The notes under the pieces were generated by a model that saw only the letters and a program-made list of their open reading frames with translations, made no database searches and was not told where the DNA came from. This document shows positions 1 to 10,241 of a DNA stretch of 64,000 bases, piece by piece (positions within the stretch are counted from its first letter, which is position 1; every line of letters begins with the position of its first letter). Position numbers and translations under genes: made by a program. The stretch is from Flavobacterium sp. Root420 (GTDB taxonomy: Bacteria > Bacteroidota > Bacteroidia > Flavobacteriales > Flavobacteriaceae), in assembly GCF_001427905.1 (NCBI RefSeq), contig NZ_LMEF01000004.1, positions 39,811-103,810 on the forward strand, in the 5' to 3' direction.

Positions 1-45
1 TATTATTGCTGTTACCATAAAAGTTTTTATTTGTATAGGTTTCAT
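1..45 (-). CDS. SusD-like lipoprotein, N-terminal 15 codons only
   Basis: An ATG on the minus strand opens 11 bases after the SusC stop codon and reads MKPIQIKTFMVTAII before running off the window. A Lys followed by a hydrophobic run fits the start of a lipoprotein signal peptide. In Bacteroidota the gene directly after susC is almost always susD, the surface glycan-binding partner. The identity is therefore inferred mainly from position; only the signal-peptide start is seen. Confidence 0.6.
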   Translation of the reverse strand, partial: MKPIQIKTFMVTAII

Positions 46-56
46 CGTTATCTTTT

Positions 57-3000
57 TTAAAATGTTAAATTAAGGCCAAGTAAGACAGTACGCGTTGAAG
101 GCGTGTTTGTTCCTAATGTCAGTAAACGTTTTTTGTAAAAATCGGTTACTGCTGCATTTTCGTTTCCATATGAGTTGGTTTCCGGATCCATACCTGTTTC
201 TTTGTGGTAAGGCGAATAGATTACGAATGGATTTTGTATGGTACAGTAAAGGCGAAATCTATCAACTCCTAAATCCTTAATAAATTTTTCAGTAATGTTA
301 TAACCAAGGGTGATCGTACGAATTTTAACGTAAGAAGCATCGAAGTATCCTAAAGTAGATCCGTATTTTGGATTGTCATTACTTGTAGCTCCACCTGGTC
401 TTGGATATTTAGCATCTGTGTTTTCAGGTGTCCAGTAGTCTACTTTTACGTTTCCTCTACGTCCGCTTAACATATTTAGGTAACCTGATGAAGAGTAAAG
501 TGTACTAATAAGAACTCCACCACTCTGGAAAGCACCTACAACACTAAGATCTAAATTTTTATAAGCTACACGAGTATTGAAACCTCCCTGGAAATCAGGA
601 TTCACATCTATAATTTGTCTGTCTGCTGGTCCAATTTGTCTTGTTGGTGTGCCATCTGCATTGAAATCACCAGTATATTTAACTTTAATCATTCCCACAT
701 TTCCTCCTGGCTCATATTTGGTAAGATTTGCATCTCCTTCTTGCCAAAGTCCTATTTTCTGATAATCATAAATTACATCAATTGGGTGCCCTACAAACCA
801 CCAGTTGTTTTCGTCTCTTTGTTGTCCTGAAGAAAGTGCAACCAACTTGTTTTTGTTAGAATAATAGTTTACACCAACATCCCACGACCAACCATTAAAG
901 TTGTCCAATATTGCTCCATTAAGCGTCAATTCATACCCTTTATTTTGAGTTTGTCCCACATTTGCCGTGTAGCTACCCACACCTGCTGTTGGAGGCAGGT
1001 TTACATCCAAAAGAATATCTTTTGTATCCGTAACATAGTATTCTGCTGTACCGGTTAAACGATTTTTAAAGAAGGCAAAATCTACTCCATAATTTATTGT
1101 GCTGGAATATTCCCAACCCAATTCAGGATTAGGCAGCTTAGATACATAGTAACCAGTTGTATTCACATCTCCAAAGTTGTAGGGTCTGGAAGCTAAAAGC
1201 CCAAGTGTAGAGTAAGGGGCAACTGCCTGGTTTGAAGTTTCTCCATAACCTGCGCGTAGCTTTAACTGATCCAGCCAGCTAACCTCTTGCATAAAAGATT
1301 CATTTTTAACATTCCATCCAGCTGATACTGCAGGATAAGTATGCCATTTATGTCCTTCAGCAAGTCTTGAAGAAGCATCTGATCGTATAGTAGCTGTAAT
1401 CATATAACGATTGTCATAAGAATACATGGCACGTGCCATATAAGAGATCAATCCACTTTTATAATAATCCTGATTGTCCGGATTAATCGAAATTTCGCCA
1501 GCTGCTCTTCCTAAGTTGTAAAATTGGAAAGAGTCAGAAGGAACATCTTTTGCATTAACTTGTGATTTGTTGTAACTGGTTTGTTCTGAAGAGAACATAG
1601 CGACTGCATTTACCTGATGTTTTCCAAAGGTACGATCGTAAGAAAGCAAGTTTTGGATTGCCCAGTTAGTACTCAGAGTGTTAACAATTTGAGCCGTTGA
1701 AACTGTTGTTGGGTTGACACTAAATACGCCTTCTCCTGTATATTGACCTCCATTAGTAGTACGGAAATTACCGCCTAAATCGATATGGTATTTTAAACCT
1801 TCAATACCAGGTATTTTTAATTCAGCATATAAATTGTTGTATGAACTATATGCTTTAGTTTGATCGATCCATTTATCGCCCAAATTTTCTACAGTTTCTC
1901 TAGTATATACCCAGTTTTCATCTAATGGCATCTTAACAGTTCTTTTCAAAGAACCATCCGCATTATATGGATTAGCAATTGGCGTCGTACTCAAAGTACT
2001 GTATAGACCTAAATTACCTCCGTTTGTAATGGAGTAATTGTTATTTGTAGTAAAACCAAATTTGAAATACTTTCCAACTGCCTGATCAACAGCACCTCTC
2101 AAAGTTAGACGTGCATAATCCTGTCCAGGTAATACTGCTTCTTCCTTGTAATAACTAGCTCCAAAATTATAGTTACCTGTTTCAGTACCACTTGCAACGC
2201 CTATATCATGATTTGTTACTATACCAGATCTAAACATCAGGTCCTGCCAATCCGTATTTACATTATCAGCTTCGTCCGGACCGTTTGCATAAAGTGGCGC
2301 AGTAGTACCCGGCAGAGTCGCTATTTTACGTAATGCAACAAACTCTGAATTGTTCATCATTGGAAATTTGGCAAAAATATTTTTTAAACCACTATAAGTA
2401 TTGTAAGTAAAGGTCGCTTTTTGACCTTTTTGACCTTTATTGGTTGTTATCAAAATAACACCATTAGCACCACGTGATCCGTAAATAGCAGTTGCTGAAG
2501 CATCTTTTAGGATGTCAATACTTTTTATATTGTCCGGACTAATATCGCCAATTGAACCGGCGAAAGGAATACCATCCAAAACAACTAATGGGTTATTATC
2601 TGCTGTTAAGGAACGTGTACCTCTAATACGGATTTGCATTTCAGCACCTGGCTTAGATGAGGTTTGCGTCATCTGTACTCCGGCTAAACGCCCTTGTAAA
2701 GCTTGTGTAATATTAGCCGATGGCACTTCGCGAACGATGTCTCCTTTAATGGAAGCCACAGAACCTGTTACTGCTTCTTTTCGCTGCGTACCGTAACCGA
2801 TAACAACAACTTCCTGCAGCGCATTAGAATTTTCCTGTAATACTGCATCGATCTTAGTTTTACCTGCAACAGGCACTTCTTTTGTTGTTAAACCAAGAAA
2901 ACTAAATACCAATACTCCATTAGAAGGAACATTCGTAATAGTATAATTTCCATCAAAACCTGTAACGACACCTGTTTTAGTGCCTTTAATATTCACATTG

Positions 3001-3149
3001 GCACCCGGAATTGGTCCATTAGCATCAGAAACAACTCCAGTAACTGTTGTCTGAGCACTGGCACTCAAAGAAAACAGAAACATCAGCGATAGAAACCCCA
3101 AGCACTTTAGGAGCTTTGATTTGCTTTTAATTGTAAAAAAGTTAGTCAT
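57..3149 (-). CDS. SusC/RagA-type TonB-dependent outer membrane receptor
   Basis: Outer-membrane transporter expected to import xylo-oligosaccharides together with the SusD partner starting just downstream. The 1030-residue length is normal for SusC. Residues 1-32 form a signal peptide ending SASAQ. Residues about 34-108 are the carboxypeptidase-regulatory-like domain typical of SusC. The plug starts near the GYGTQRKEAVTGSV segment (about 118-131). The remaining ~790 residues are the beta-barrel, ending in LNLTF with the C-terminal Phe needed for barrel insertion. A LacI-type operator lies about 140 bases upstream, as for the GH67, GH3 and symporter genes. Xylan specificity is inferred from the neighbours. 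Confidence 0.93.
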   Translation of the reverse strand: MTNFFTIKSKSKLLKCLGFLSLMFLFSLSASAQTTVTGVVSDANGPIPGANVNIKGTKTGVVTGFDGNYTITNVPSNGVLVFSFLGLTTKEVPVAGKTKIDAVLQENSNALQEVVVIGYGTQRKEAVTGSVASIKGDIVREVPSANITQALQGRLAGVQMTQTSSKPGAEMQIRIRGTRSLTADNNPLVVLDGIPFAGSIGDISPDNIKSIDILKDASATAIYGSRGANGVILITTNKGQKGQKATFTYNTYSGLKNIFAKFPMMNNSEFVALRKIATLPGTTAPLYANGPDEADNVNTDWQDLMFRSGIVTNHDIGVASGTETGNYNFGASYYKEEAVLPGQDYARLTLRGAVDQAVGKYFKFGFTTNNNYSITNGGNLGLYSTLSTTPIANPYNADGSLKRTVKMPLDENWVYTRETVENLGDKWIDQTKAYSSYNNLYAELKIPGIEGLKYHIDLGGNFRTTNGGQYTGEGVFSVNPTTVSTAQIVNTLSTNWAIQNLLSYDRTFGKHQVNAVAMFSSEQTSYNKSQVNAKDVPSDSFQFYNLGRAAGEISINPDNQDYYKSGLISYMARAMYSYDNRYMITATIRSDASSRLAEGHKWHTYPAVSAGWNVKNESFMQEVSWLDQLKLRAGYGETSNQAVAPYSTLGLLASRPYNFGDVNTTGYYVSKLPNPELGWEYSSTINYGVDFAFFKNRLTGTAEYYVTDTKDILLDVNLPPTAGVGSYTANVGQTQNKGYELTLNGAILDNFNGWSWDVGVNYYSNKNKLVALSSGQQRDENNWWFVGHPIDVIYDYQKIGLWQEGDANLTKYEPGGNVGMIKVKYTGDFNADGTPTRQIGPADRQIIDVNPDFQGGFNTRVAYKNLDLSVVGAFQSGGVLISTLYSSSGYLNMLSGRRGNVKVDYWTPENTDAKYPRPGGATSNDNPKYGSTLGYFDASYVKIRTITLGYNITEKFIKDLGVDRFRLYCTIQNPFVIYSPYHKETGMDPETNSYGNENAAVTDFYKKRLLTLGTNTPSTRTVLLGLNLTF

Positions 3150-3291
3150 AAAAAATTGATTTAGATAATTAATAGAATGGTTGAGTTAGTTTTTTTTACT
3201 GTACGAAGATTAAAACGAGAAGTTGTCTCAGAAGTCAGATTAAGACTTTTTTAATATTCATTTAACAAATATAAATAAAAATATAAAATAC

Positions 3292-3305
3292 ACAATCGGT
3301 TGCGT
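3292..3305. promoter_or_regulatory. LacI-type operator upstream of susC
   Basis: The core CAATCGGTTG is a near-palindrome (CAA-Y-CG-R-TTG) lying 143 bases before the susC start. The same core occurs upstream of the symporter, GH67 and GH3 genes, and a LacI-family gene lies in the same locus. A weaker copy, CAATCGTTTG, is at 3634-3643. Confidence 0.65.
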
Positions 3306-3650
3306 AATATTTTTTTATTTATATCGAAAAAAAAGTCAGAATAAAATAAGGTAAGTATAATTTTTAGGATAAAAGTTTACTTATATCATAACGAACAAAG
3401 CATTAAGAATCTAAATTTTAAAAGTAAATTAATCGATTTTAAAATTTAATAAGAAAAAAGCAAAAATTGTCATGGCAGTAGCAGCAGCACCAATGGGCTG
3501 AAAAAAGAAAGTTTATTTGTACTAATTGACAACTTTAAACCTTAGTAAACAGGGACAATACGCTTATTCACTAATAAAAAATATGCGAAAAATACAATTT
3601 CGAATATTTCTATCTTCTTAATTTGATTTTCACACAATCGTTTGTTTTAA

Positions 3651-3690
3651 AACAAAAAAAAACTCCTACTAAAAGTAAAGGAGTTCTTAA
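3651..3690 (-). terminator. Rho-independent terminator of the xyl operon and transaldolase
   Basis: A 7-bp stem AACTCCT/AGGAGTT (3661-3667 with 3679-3685) is followed on the minus strand by a run of T residues (A-run at 3652-3662 on plus). It lies about 45 bases after the transaldolase stop. Confidence 0.75.
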
Positions 3691-3732
3691 AAAAGATAAA
3701 AAAACTATCCCAAAGAATGGGTCTTTATTTGG

Positions 3733-4389
3733 TTAAAGCTGCATCCTTTTAGCATCTTCAATAAATTGATTTAGTCCAATATCTGTCAAAGGATGTTTCA
3801 ACAATCCCTTAATAGATGATAATGGTCCGGTCATTACATCAGATCCAACTTTGGCACAATTCACGACATGCATCGTATGTCTGATAGAAGCTGAAAGTAT
3901 TTGTGTGTTGAAAGCGTAATTATCATAAATTTCTCTTATTTCTGAAATCAGGTGCATTCCGTCAGTTGAGATATCATCCAGTCTTCCTAAAAAAGGAGAT
4001 ACATAAGTTGCACCGGCTTTTGCAGCCAATAAAGCTTGTCCTGGTGAAAAAACTAAAGTAACATTGGTTCTGATTCCTTTATCTGAAAAATATTTACACG
4101 CTTTAATTCCGTCCGCGATCATTGGTAATTTCACTACGATTTGCTCGTGCAAAGCCGCAAGTTCCTCCCCTTCTCTAATCATTCCGTCAAAATCTGTCGA
4201 AATAACTTCTGCAGAAACATCGCCGTCTACAATATTGCAGATAGCAAGATAATGTTTCAAAATATTATCTTTTCCGGTAATTCCTTCTTTGGCCATCAAT
4301 GACGGGTTTGTCGTAACCCCATCTAAAACGCCTAAAGCCTGAGCTTCTTTAATATCTTCTAAATTGGCAGTGTCTATAAAAAATTTCAT
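3733..4389 (-). CDS. tal: Transaldolase (small, type 3B)
   Basis: Transfers a dihydroxyacetone unit in the non-oxidative pentose phosphate pathway, so it connects xylulose 5-phosphate to glycolysis. The 218-residue length fits the small transaldolase / fructose-6-phosphate aldolase family. K87 in VVKLPM is the expected Schiff-base lysine. The conserved SAEVISTD segment has Glu (E61) where fructose-6-phosphate aldolase has Gln, which favours true transaldolase. FLGRLDD and the TNP motif near the N terminus are also family features. It follows xylA on the same strand after a 337-base gap and ends at a clear terminator, so it probably belongs to the xylose operon or has its own promoter in that gap. 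Confidence 0.9.
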   Translation of the reverse strand: MKFFIDTANLEDIKEAQALGVLDGVTTNPSLMAKEGITGKDNILKHYLAICNIVDGDVSAEVISTDFDGMIREGEELAALHEQIVVKLPMIADGIKACKYFSDKGIRTNVTLVFSPGQALLAAKAGATYVSPFLGRLDDISTDGMHLISEIREIYDNYAFNTQILSASIRHTMHVVNCAKVGSDVMTGPLSSIKGLLKHPLTDIGLNQFIEDAKRMQL

Positions 4390-4726
4390 TAGTTTGTGGT
4401 TTAAATTTATTTTTGATTAAATAATAGTTTCCTCTATCCAATTCCGTAAAGGGTTTAGAAACAGGCAATATGTTATATAATTTGAAAATTGAACAGTAAA
4501 GAAATTACTGTGAAAACAGTTTGAAAAACTATTTATTTTGAAGAAAATTTAATAATATGGCCGCCGACTCTTCAACCCAACGGCCATAAATTACTAAATA
4601 ATTCACTTTATTCTCCCTGACAAATACACTAACCTAAATAGTTGCCAGAGATAAAAAAACGACAAAAACAATCTTGATTTCGGTTTAACTTCAATAACCG
4701 AAAATTATTTTTTTTTCTTCAATCGA
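4390..4726. other. Intergenic gap between xylA and transaldolase with a perfect 8-bp hairpin
   Basis: 337 bases without a plausible gene. The notable content is a perfect 8-bp inverted repeat TATGGCCG/CGGCCATA (4556-4563 and 4581-4588) with a 17-base loop and no T-run on the minus strand, so it is not a standard terminator. It could stabilise or process the xylRBA mRNA, or be a regulator site. Confidence 0.5.
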
Positions 4727-6052
4727 TTAAATATACTGATTGATGATATTTTCGAACAATTCTTGTTTACCACTTTGTAAATTTAATTCACCATTTTCCT
4801 GGGCAATTTTATACAAATCAGTTAAACTTAATTTCCCTTCTTCAAAAGCTTTTCCGTTTCCAGAATCGAAAGAACTATAACGTTCTGTTCTTAATTTATC
4901 ATAAGGAGAAGATGTGATAATTTTGTCAGCCGTCAATAATGCTCTGGCAAAAGTATCGGCTCCACCAATGTGAGCTAAGAATACATCTTCCATATCTGTA
5001 GAGTTCCTTCTAATTTTGGCATCAAAATTAACTCCTCCACCTTGTAATCCACCTGCTTTTAAGAAAACCAACATCGCTTCTGTAACTTCCTGAATGTTAT
5101 TTGGAAATTGATCAGTATCCCATCCGTTTTGATAATCACCTCTGTTAGCATCTAAACTTCCTAACATTCCAGCTTTGGCAGCTACTTCCATTTCGTGTTG
5201 AAAAGTGTGTTGCGCTAATGTAGCGTGATTCACCTCGATGTTCATTTTGAAATCTTTCTCTAAGCCATATTTATGCAAAAATCCAATAGCTGTAGCCGAG
5301 TCAAAATCATATTGGTGTTTCATTGGCTCCATAGGTTTTGGTTCAATGAAGAAATTTCCTTTGAATCCTTGTGCTCTTGCATAATCTCTTGCCTGAGCCA
5401 GGAATTGTCCCATATGATCCAATTCTCTACCCATATCTGTGTTCAGCAAAGTCATATAACCTTCACGACCTCCCCAGAATACATAGTTTTCTCCTCCTAA
5501 AGCAATGGTAGCATCCAATGCCAATTTTATTTGACCTCCGGCTCTTGCCAATACATTAAAATCTGGATTAGTTGCGGCACCGTTCATATATCTTGGATTA
5601 GAAAAACAGTTTGCAGTTCCCCAAAGTAATTTCACTCCTGAAGCGGCTTGTTTTTCTTTCAAATATTCTGTAATGGTAGCCAATCTGCTTTCTGATTCTG
5701 CAAAAGTAGCTCCTTCATTAACCAGGTCATAATCGTGAAAACAGTAATAGTCAAATCCCATTTTGGTAATGAATTCGAATGCTGCGTCTGCCTTTTCTTT
5801 TGCGGCAGCGATCGCATCTGTAGGCTGATCCCATGGAAAATGTTGCGTTCCAGGTCCGAATGGATCGCTTCCTTGTCCGCAGAAAGTATGCCAGTAAGCG
5901 ATTGCAAATCTAAAGTGCTCACGCATTGTTTTTCCTGCTACAACCTGCTCTGGATTGTAATATTTAAATGCTAAAGGATTATCTGATTCCTTTCCCTCAA
6001 ATTTAATTTGACCTATACCTTTGTAGTATTCTTTATTTCCTAAAACTATCAT
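4727..6052 (-). CDS. xylA: Xylose isomerase
   Basis: Converts D-xylose to D-xylulose in the cytoplasm, with two divalent metal ions. At 441 residues it matches the class II xylose isomerases of Bacteroidota. Seen in sequence: the [12 protein letters not shown] segment with the catalytic His and its Asp, the metal-binding EPKPMEP stretch, [29 protein letters not shown] and the [14 protein letters not shown]-terminal metal motif. It starts 9 bases after the xylulokinase stop codon, so the two are cotranscribed from the xylR side. Confidence 0.97.
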   Translation of the reverse strand: MIVLGNKEYYKGIGQIKFEGKESDNPLAFKYYNPEQVVAGKTMREHFRFAIAYWHTFCGQGSDPFGPGTQHFPWDQPTDAIAAAKEKADAAFEFITKMGFDYYCFHDYDLVNEGATFAESESRLATITEYLKEKQAASGVKLLWGTANCFSNPRYMNGAATNPDFNVLARAGGQIKLALDATIALGGENYVFWGGREGYMTLLNTDMGRELDHMGQFLAQARDYARAQGFKGNFFIEPKPMEPMKHQYDFDSATAIGFLHKYGLEKDFKMNIEVNHATLAQHTFQHEMEVAAKAGMLGSLDANRGDYQNGWDTDQFPNNIQEVTEAMLVFLKAGGLQGGGVNFDAKIRRNSTDMEDVFLAHIGGADTFARALLTADKIITSSPYDKLRTERYSSFDSGNGKAFEEGKLSLTDLYKIAQENGELNLQSGKQELFENIINQYI

Positions 6053-6061
6053 TTTGTTCTT

Positions 6062-7546
6062 TTATTTATTTGTTAATATTAGTTCTAATTCTTGTTTCCA
6101 TTTTTGATACGCCTTTTCATATGGTTCTTTATTTTTTAACGGTAAGAAAGTCATTACGTGATCGTTCGTTGTGATACTTGAACCAAATTTGTTGTAGTCA
6201 CCATCTTTTAAGCCAACTGCTCTTGCGGCACCGACTGCTCCTGTTGTATTATAAATTTCAATTTCGTGTCCAATTAATGTCGCAACGGTATTGGAGAAAA
6301 TCTCAGAACGGAACAAGTTGTCGTTTCCGGCTCTAATCACATTAATTGTAGCGTTGTCGTCTTTTAAACATTCCATTCCATATACAAATGAAAAAGCAAT
6401 TCCTTCCAGAGAAGCTCTGAATAAATGTGCGCTATTGTGAATATTTAAATTCAGATTTAAAAAGTGTGTTCCGATGTTTTTGTTGTTGAACATACGCTCG
6501 GCACCATTTCCAAATGGGATTACCACTACTCCATCAGAACCAATAGCGATTTTAGACGCTTTACGGTTCATTGATTCATAGGTTTCATCACCCATATTAT
6601 TACGCAGCCAACGATACTGAATTCCGGCGCCGTTTATGTTTAATAATTTACCAATTCGTGGAGTTTCAACTTCGTAATTAACGTGTACAAAATTGTTGAC
6701 TCTGTTGGTTTTATTTCCGTTAGCCATTTCGCTTACGGCATAAAAAACACCCGAAGTTCCACCTGTTGCCGCCACTTCACCTGGATTTAAAACATTTAAA
6801 GCCAAGGCGTTATTCGGCTGGTCTCCTGCTCTGTAAACAACTGGGATTCCAACAGGAAGCCCTGATTCTTTTGAAGCTTTTTCGTTTAAAGTTCCCTGAT
6901 TGGTAAAATTCTCCACGATATCGGGAGTCAGTGATTGATCGATTCCGTAATAATCCAACAACCAGTTGGCTACTTTGTTTTCTTTATAATCCCAAAGCAT
7001 TCCTTCAGACAAACCGTTTTTTGTTGTGGTTACTTTTCCGGTCAGCTTGTAGGCAATATAATCGCCCGGCAACATATATTTATAAACCTTACTATAGATT
7101 TCAGGTTCGTTTTCTTTCACCCATTTTAATTTTGAAGCGGTAAAATTCCCTGGAGAATTCAACAAATGCTCTGAACATTTTTCTGCCCCGATTTCGGCGT
7201 AAGCCTTATTTCCAATTTCAACCGCGCGGCTGTCGCACCAGATAATAGAGTTGCGCAAAGGGTTGCATGCCGCATCCACAATAACCAATCCGTGCATCTG
7301 ATACGAAATACCAACACCCTGAATTTTAGAGGCATCAATATTAGCTTCACGAATAGCTCTTTTGGTAGCGGTACAAATATGTTCCCACCACATTTCAGGA
7401 TCTTGTTCTGCCCAATCAGAGTGCAGTGACACTATTTCCATTTCGTTTTGCGGCTCATTCAAAACAATTATTTTTTTGCCTGTTTCAGCCTCAACAATAG
7501 CTGCTTTTACAGACGAGCTTCCGATATCATATCCTATATAATACAT
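6062..7546 (-). CDS. xylB: Xylulokinase (FGGY family)
   Basis: Phosphorylates D-xylulose to xylulose 5-phosphate using ATP. At 494 residues it is a full-length FGGY kinase. The N-terminal YDIGSSSVKA is the first phosphate-binding loop of the actin-like ATPase fold. SIIWCDSRA and the DYIAYKLTGK segment mark the sugar-binding half. GNDNLFRSEIFSN with the following GAVGAARAVG segment marks the C-terminal ATPase domain. It lies 3 bases after xylR and 9 before xylA, a tight operon. Confidence 0.95.
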   Translation of the reverse strand: MYYIGYDIGSSSVKAAIVEAETGKKIIVLNEPQNEMEIVSLHSDWAEQDPEMWWEHICTATKRAIREANIDASKIQGVGISYQMHGLVIVDAACNPLRNSIIWCDSRAVEIGNKAYAEIGAEKCSEHLLNSPGNFTASKLKWVKENEPEIYSKVYKYMLPGDYIAYKLTGKVTTTKNGLSEGMLWDYKENKVANWLLDYYGIDQSLTPDIVENFTNQGTLNEKASKESGLPVGIPVVYRAGDQPNNALALNVLNPGEVAATGGTSGVFYAVSEMANGNKTNRVNNFVHVNYEVETPRIGKLLNINGAGIQYRWLRNNMGDETYESMNRKASKIAIGSDGVVVIPFGNGAERMFNNKNIGTHFLNLNLNIHNSAHLFRASLEGIAFSFVYGMECLKDDNATINVIRAGNDNLFRSEIFSNTVATLIGHEIEIYNTTGAVGAARAVGLKDGDYNKFGSSITTNDHVMTFLPLKNKEPYEKAYQKWKQELELILTNK

Positions 7547-7549
7547 AAC

Positions 7550-8560
7550 TTATAATGATTCTCTTAAAATTAAATTTGTTGGTATATAACACTGCACCAC
7601 TTCATCATGCGTGATAAACGCCGCAGCTTTTGTTCCTAGTTCCTTAAAATCAGTCGATACAACCGAGATTCCTTTGTATATAAATTTCTTCATTGGCGTT
7701 TCGTTGTAAGACAAAAAGCCAACATCTTCTCCGGGCTCTAAATCCTTCTCTTTGCATTGTTCCAAAAAATGACCTAAAATCCTGTCACTAATACTGATGT
7801 AAGCAATTCCTTTTTCGATGTTGAACTTTTTTGCATCAGTAATAATTTCACTTTTAAAATTAAAATCAGCACAAAATTTCTTGAAAAATACTACTGTTTC
7901 CTTTGGGTGACTGGTATAATCAGGATAAATAAAATGAATGCTTTTATACTTCTTAAACAAATCAACAGCCTCTTTTAAAGCGTTGTAAAATGATTTTCCG
8001 AAATCCTGAAAAATATAATTATTCTCTTTTTTTGAATGAATATTCCAATCGATCAAAAGTAATTTGTCATTTGATATTGCCGATAATGTTGGCGCAACCT
8101 CCTTATTATCAAAATTCATTACCACATACTTGTAATATTTTCCCACGCTGTTATTGATGATCGTTTTAAAAACATCGATATTATAATGATGAAACTGCAC
8201 ATCGGTAATTACATTGTCCGGCAAATTATTCACAAACGAGTGATACAGAACCTCTTTATAGGCTTTGAAAGTATCTAATACCAAAAGCACTTTTCTGGTT
8301 TCACCTGAAACGTAATACCCTTTATTCGGAACTGAATCAATTACATTTTGCTCTTTTAAAATGGAATACGCTTTAAAAACAGTATCTCTCGACAACTGAT
8401 TCTCCTTGCAAATTGCATTTACAGACGGAAGCAAATCTCCTTTTTGCAGAATATTCTCTGCAATGGCATTGTTAATTCCGTTGACCAACTGCTGGTACTT
8501 CGGAATATCACTGTCGTGATTGATTACAAATACAAATTTTTCCTGCGCTTCGTTCAACAT
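7550..8560 (-). CDS. xylR: GntR-family transcriptional regulator of xylose genes with sugar-binding domain (XylR type)
   Basis: Residues about 10-80 form a GntR winged helix-turn-helix (KGDLLPSVNAICKENQLSRD... then VNDS-type wing). The remaining ~240 residues resemble a periplasmic-binding-protein-like ligand domain (for example GEDVGFLSYNETPMKKF near the C terminus). This architecture, placed first in an operon with xylB and xylA, is how XylR regulators are organised in Bacteroidota. It is expected to bind near its own promoter and respond to xylose. The ligand is inferred from context. Confidence 0.85.
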   Translation of the reverse strand: MLNEAQEKFVFVINHDSDIPKYQQLVNGINNAIAENILQKGDLLPSVNAICKENQLSRDTVFKAYSILKEQNVIDSVPNKGYYVSGETRKVLLVLDTFKAYKEVLYHSFVNNLPDNVITDVQFHHYNIDVFKTIINNSVGKYYKYVVMNFDNKEVAPTLSAISNDKLLLIDWNIHSKKENNYIFQDFGKSFYNALKEAVDLFKKYKSIHFIYPDYTSHPKETVVFFKKFCADFNFKSEIITDAKKFNIEKGIAYISISDRILGHFLEQCKEKDLEPGEDVGFLSYNETPMKKFIYKGISVVSTDFKELGTKAAAFITHDEVVQCYIPTNLILRESL

Positions 8561-9180
8561 ACTGTTCCGTTCTGTTCTGGTCTGCTAAAGTAATTAATTG
8601 TTTGTAATAAAAAAATACTTTTTACATTAAAAATGTTAACTTTTAAAATAATTTGGGCGTGTCCCTCCGGGCCTGGCTATCCGTTTCAAGTCCTCGCACT
8701 TCCTTCGTCAGGCTCCGGGCTTTCCACTTCTATCCCTCACGCAAATCGTTTCAATAACCGTAACAAAACACTAATTTTCAAAAGCTCCAACAGAACGTAC
8801 TATTTATAGCAAAAAATTAACAATTTCAAAAGCTCCAAATGAAGCGAGGTCAAAAGCTAAAATATGTCACCCCGATGGGGTTCATTTGCAATAAACTTGT
8901 CAATTCTATAAATATGGCGTCCCGCTGGGGCTTTTTTAGTACAGCAAAATTATTCTACATCCCAAGCTCCAGCGGAGCGTACTATTTATAGAAAAAAAAT
9001 CACAACAATTCTAAAAGCTCCAGCGGAGCGATATTACGACCAACCATGATACTCCGATTGGGTCATTTGCAATAACTCGTATTCTATAATATAACGTCCC
9101 GCTGGAACCTTGCTTAATAAACCAATTGATGGCTATACCTTGAACAACCGGTTGTGATTTTCTTCAAATTTTTTTAATGT
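8561..9180. repeat. Gene-free interval packed with short dispersed repeats
   Basis: 620 bases with no convincing gene. 8655-8690 is a GC-rich block (GGGCGT...CTATCCG) that recurs at 63751-63780. From about 8780 to 9110, several related units recur: AAGCTCCAGCGGAGCG-like words at about 8968 and 9018, a weaker version at about 8789, and GTCCCGCTGG words at about 8918 and 9093 in the opposite sense. They could fold into hairpins. Such GC-rich islands in AT-rich DNA are typical of dispersed non-coding repeats of flavobacteria. Confidence 0.6.
9144..9155. promoter_or_regulatory. Perfect palindromic LacI-type operator
   Basis: ACAACCGGTTGT is a perfect 12-bp palindrome with the same CAAnCGnTTG layout as the other operators in this locus. 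It lies 25 bases after the GH43 stop and about 585 bases before xylR, so its target is unclear. Confidence 0.45.
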
Positions 9181-10209
9181 CTATTTTTCTTTTCTATCGT
9201 AAGGGTCAATCGTCACAATCGAACCATCCGCATTATATTCAATCTTGGTTACTTTGATCGATCTTAAATGTGTTACTCCTTTTGACAAACTTGAATCATG
9301 ATAAAACAAATACCACTCGTTTTCAATTTCACAAATAGAATGATGCGAAGTCCATCCAATTACCGGATTCAGAATTCTTCCTTTATAGGTAAAGGGTCCA
9401 TAAGGATTATCTCCTATTGCGTAACAAATAAAATGGGTATCTCCGGTTGAATACGAGAAATAATATTTACCATCATATTTATGCACCCATGAAGCTTCAA
9501 AAAAACGACGATCATTATCACCCGCTAATAAAACAGCTCCATTTTCATCCAGAATTTTGATTTCTCTTGGTTCTTCTGCAAATTCCTTCATGTCATCTGA
9601 CAATAAAGCCACAATTGGCCCTAATGCAGGTTCATTTGATGAAGGTTCTTCATTTGCTTCATCGTATTTGTTGTTTCGGTATTTTTGAAGCTGACCTCCC
9701 CAAATACCACCAAAATACATATAATATTTTCCATCCTTGTCTTCAAAAACAGCAGGATCAATAGTATAACTTCCTTTAATCGCTTCCGGTTCCGGTATAA
9801 AAGGACCAGTTGGCGAATCGCTGATAGCTACTCCAATCTGGAAAATTCCGTTGGTACGTTTGGCCGGAAAGTATAAATAGTATTTTCCGTTTTTGCATGC
9901 AGCATCAGGCGCCCACATTTGTCGCTCTGCCCACGGAACATCATTTACATGCAAAGCAAGGCCATTGTCTACCGCTTCAGCGTTTACATTTTCCATCGAA
10001 ATAACGTGATAATCTTCCATTCCGAAATGATCTCCATTATCGTTAAAGGGAATTCCGGCATCAATATCGTGTGACGGATAAATGTATATTTTTCCATTAA
10101 AAACGTGTGCTGATGGATCAGCTGTATACATATGATTTACTAATGGATTCGAGATTGCTCGTTTATCTAACTCTAAAAAGTCAATATTTTCAATACTATC
10201 TTCAGGCAT
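9181..10209 (-). CDS. Glycoside hydrolase family 43 (beta-xylosidase / alpha-L-arabinofuranosidase)
   Basis: Releases xylose or arabinose from short xylo-oligosaccharides. There is no signal peptide, so it should act in the cytoplasm on sugars imported by the symporter encoded 32 bases upstream. The 342 residues form a five-bladed propeller. The three expected catalytic acids are visible: D31 (TADPSAHVF, general base), D151 (TIDPAVFED, pKa modulator) and E238 (FFEASWVHKYDG, general acid). Whether the preferred substrate is xylose- or arabinose-linked cannot be told from sequence alone. Confidence 0.9.
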   Translation of the reverse strand: MPEDSIENIDFLELDKRAISNPLVNHMYTADPSAHVFNGKIYIYPSHDIDAGIPFNDNGDHFGMEDYHVISMENVNAEAVDNGLALHVNDVPWAERQMWAPDAACKNGKYYLYFPAKRTNGIFQIGVAISDSPTGPFIPEPEAIKGSYTIDPAVFEDKDGKYYMYFGGIWGGQLQKYRNNKYDEANEEPSSNEPALGPIVALLSDDMKEFAEEPREIKILDENGAVLLAGDNDRRFFEASWVHKYDGKYYFSYSTGDTHFICYAIGDNPYGPFTYKGRILNPVIGWTSHHSICEIENEWYLFYHDSSLSKGVTHLRSIKVTKIEYNADGSIVTIDPYDRKEK

Positions 10210-10241
10210 TTTTTTTTAAGTTTTTTTAATTTTTAAATAAG

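Noticed and set aside
8868..9110. Possible CRISPR-like short repeats before xylR
   Set aside because: Repeat words are in both orientations, are unequal and have no regular spacers; there are no cas genes.
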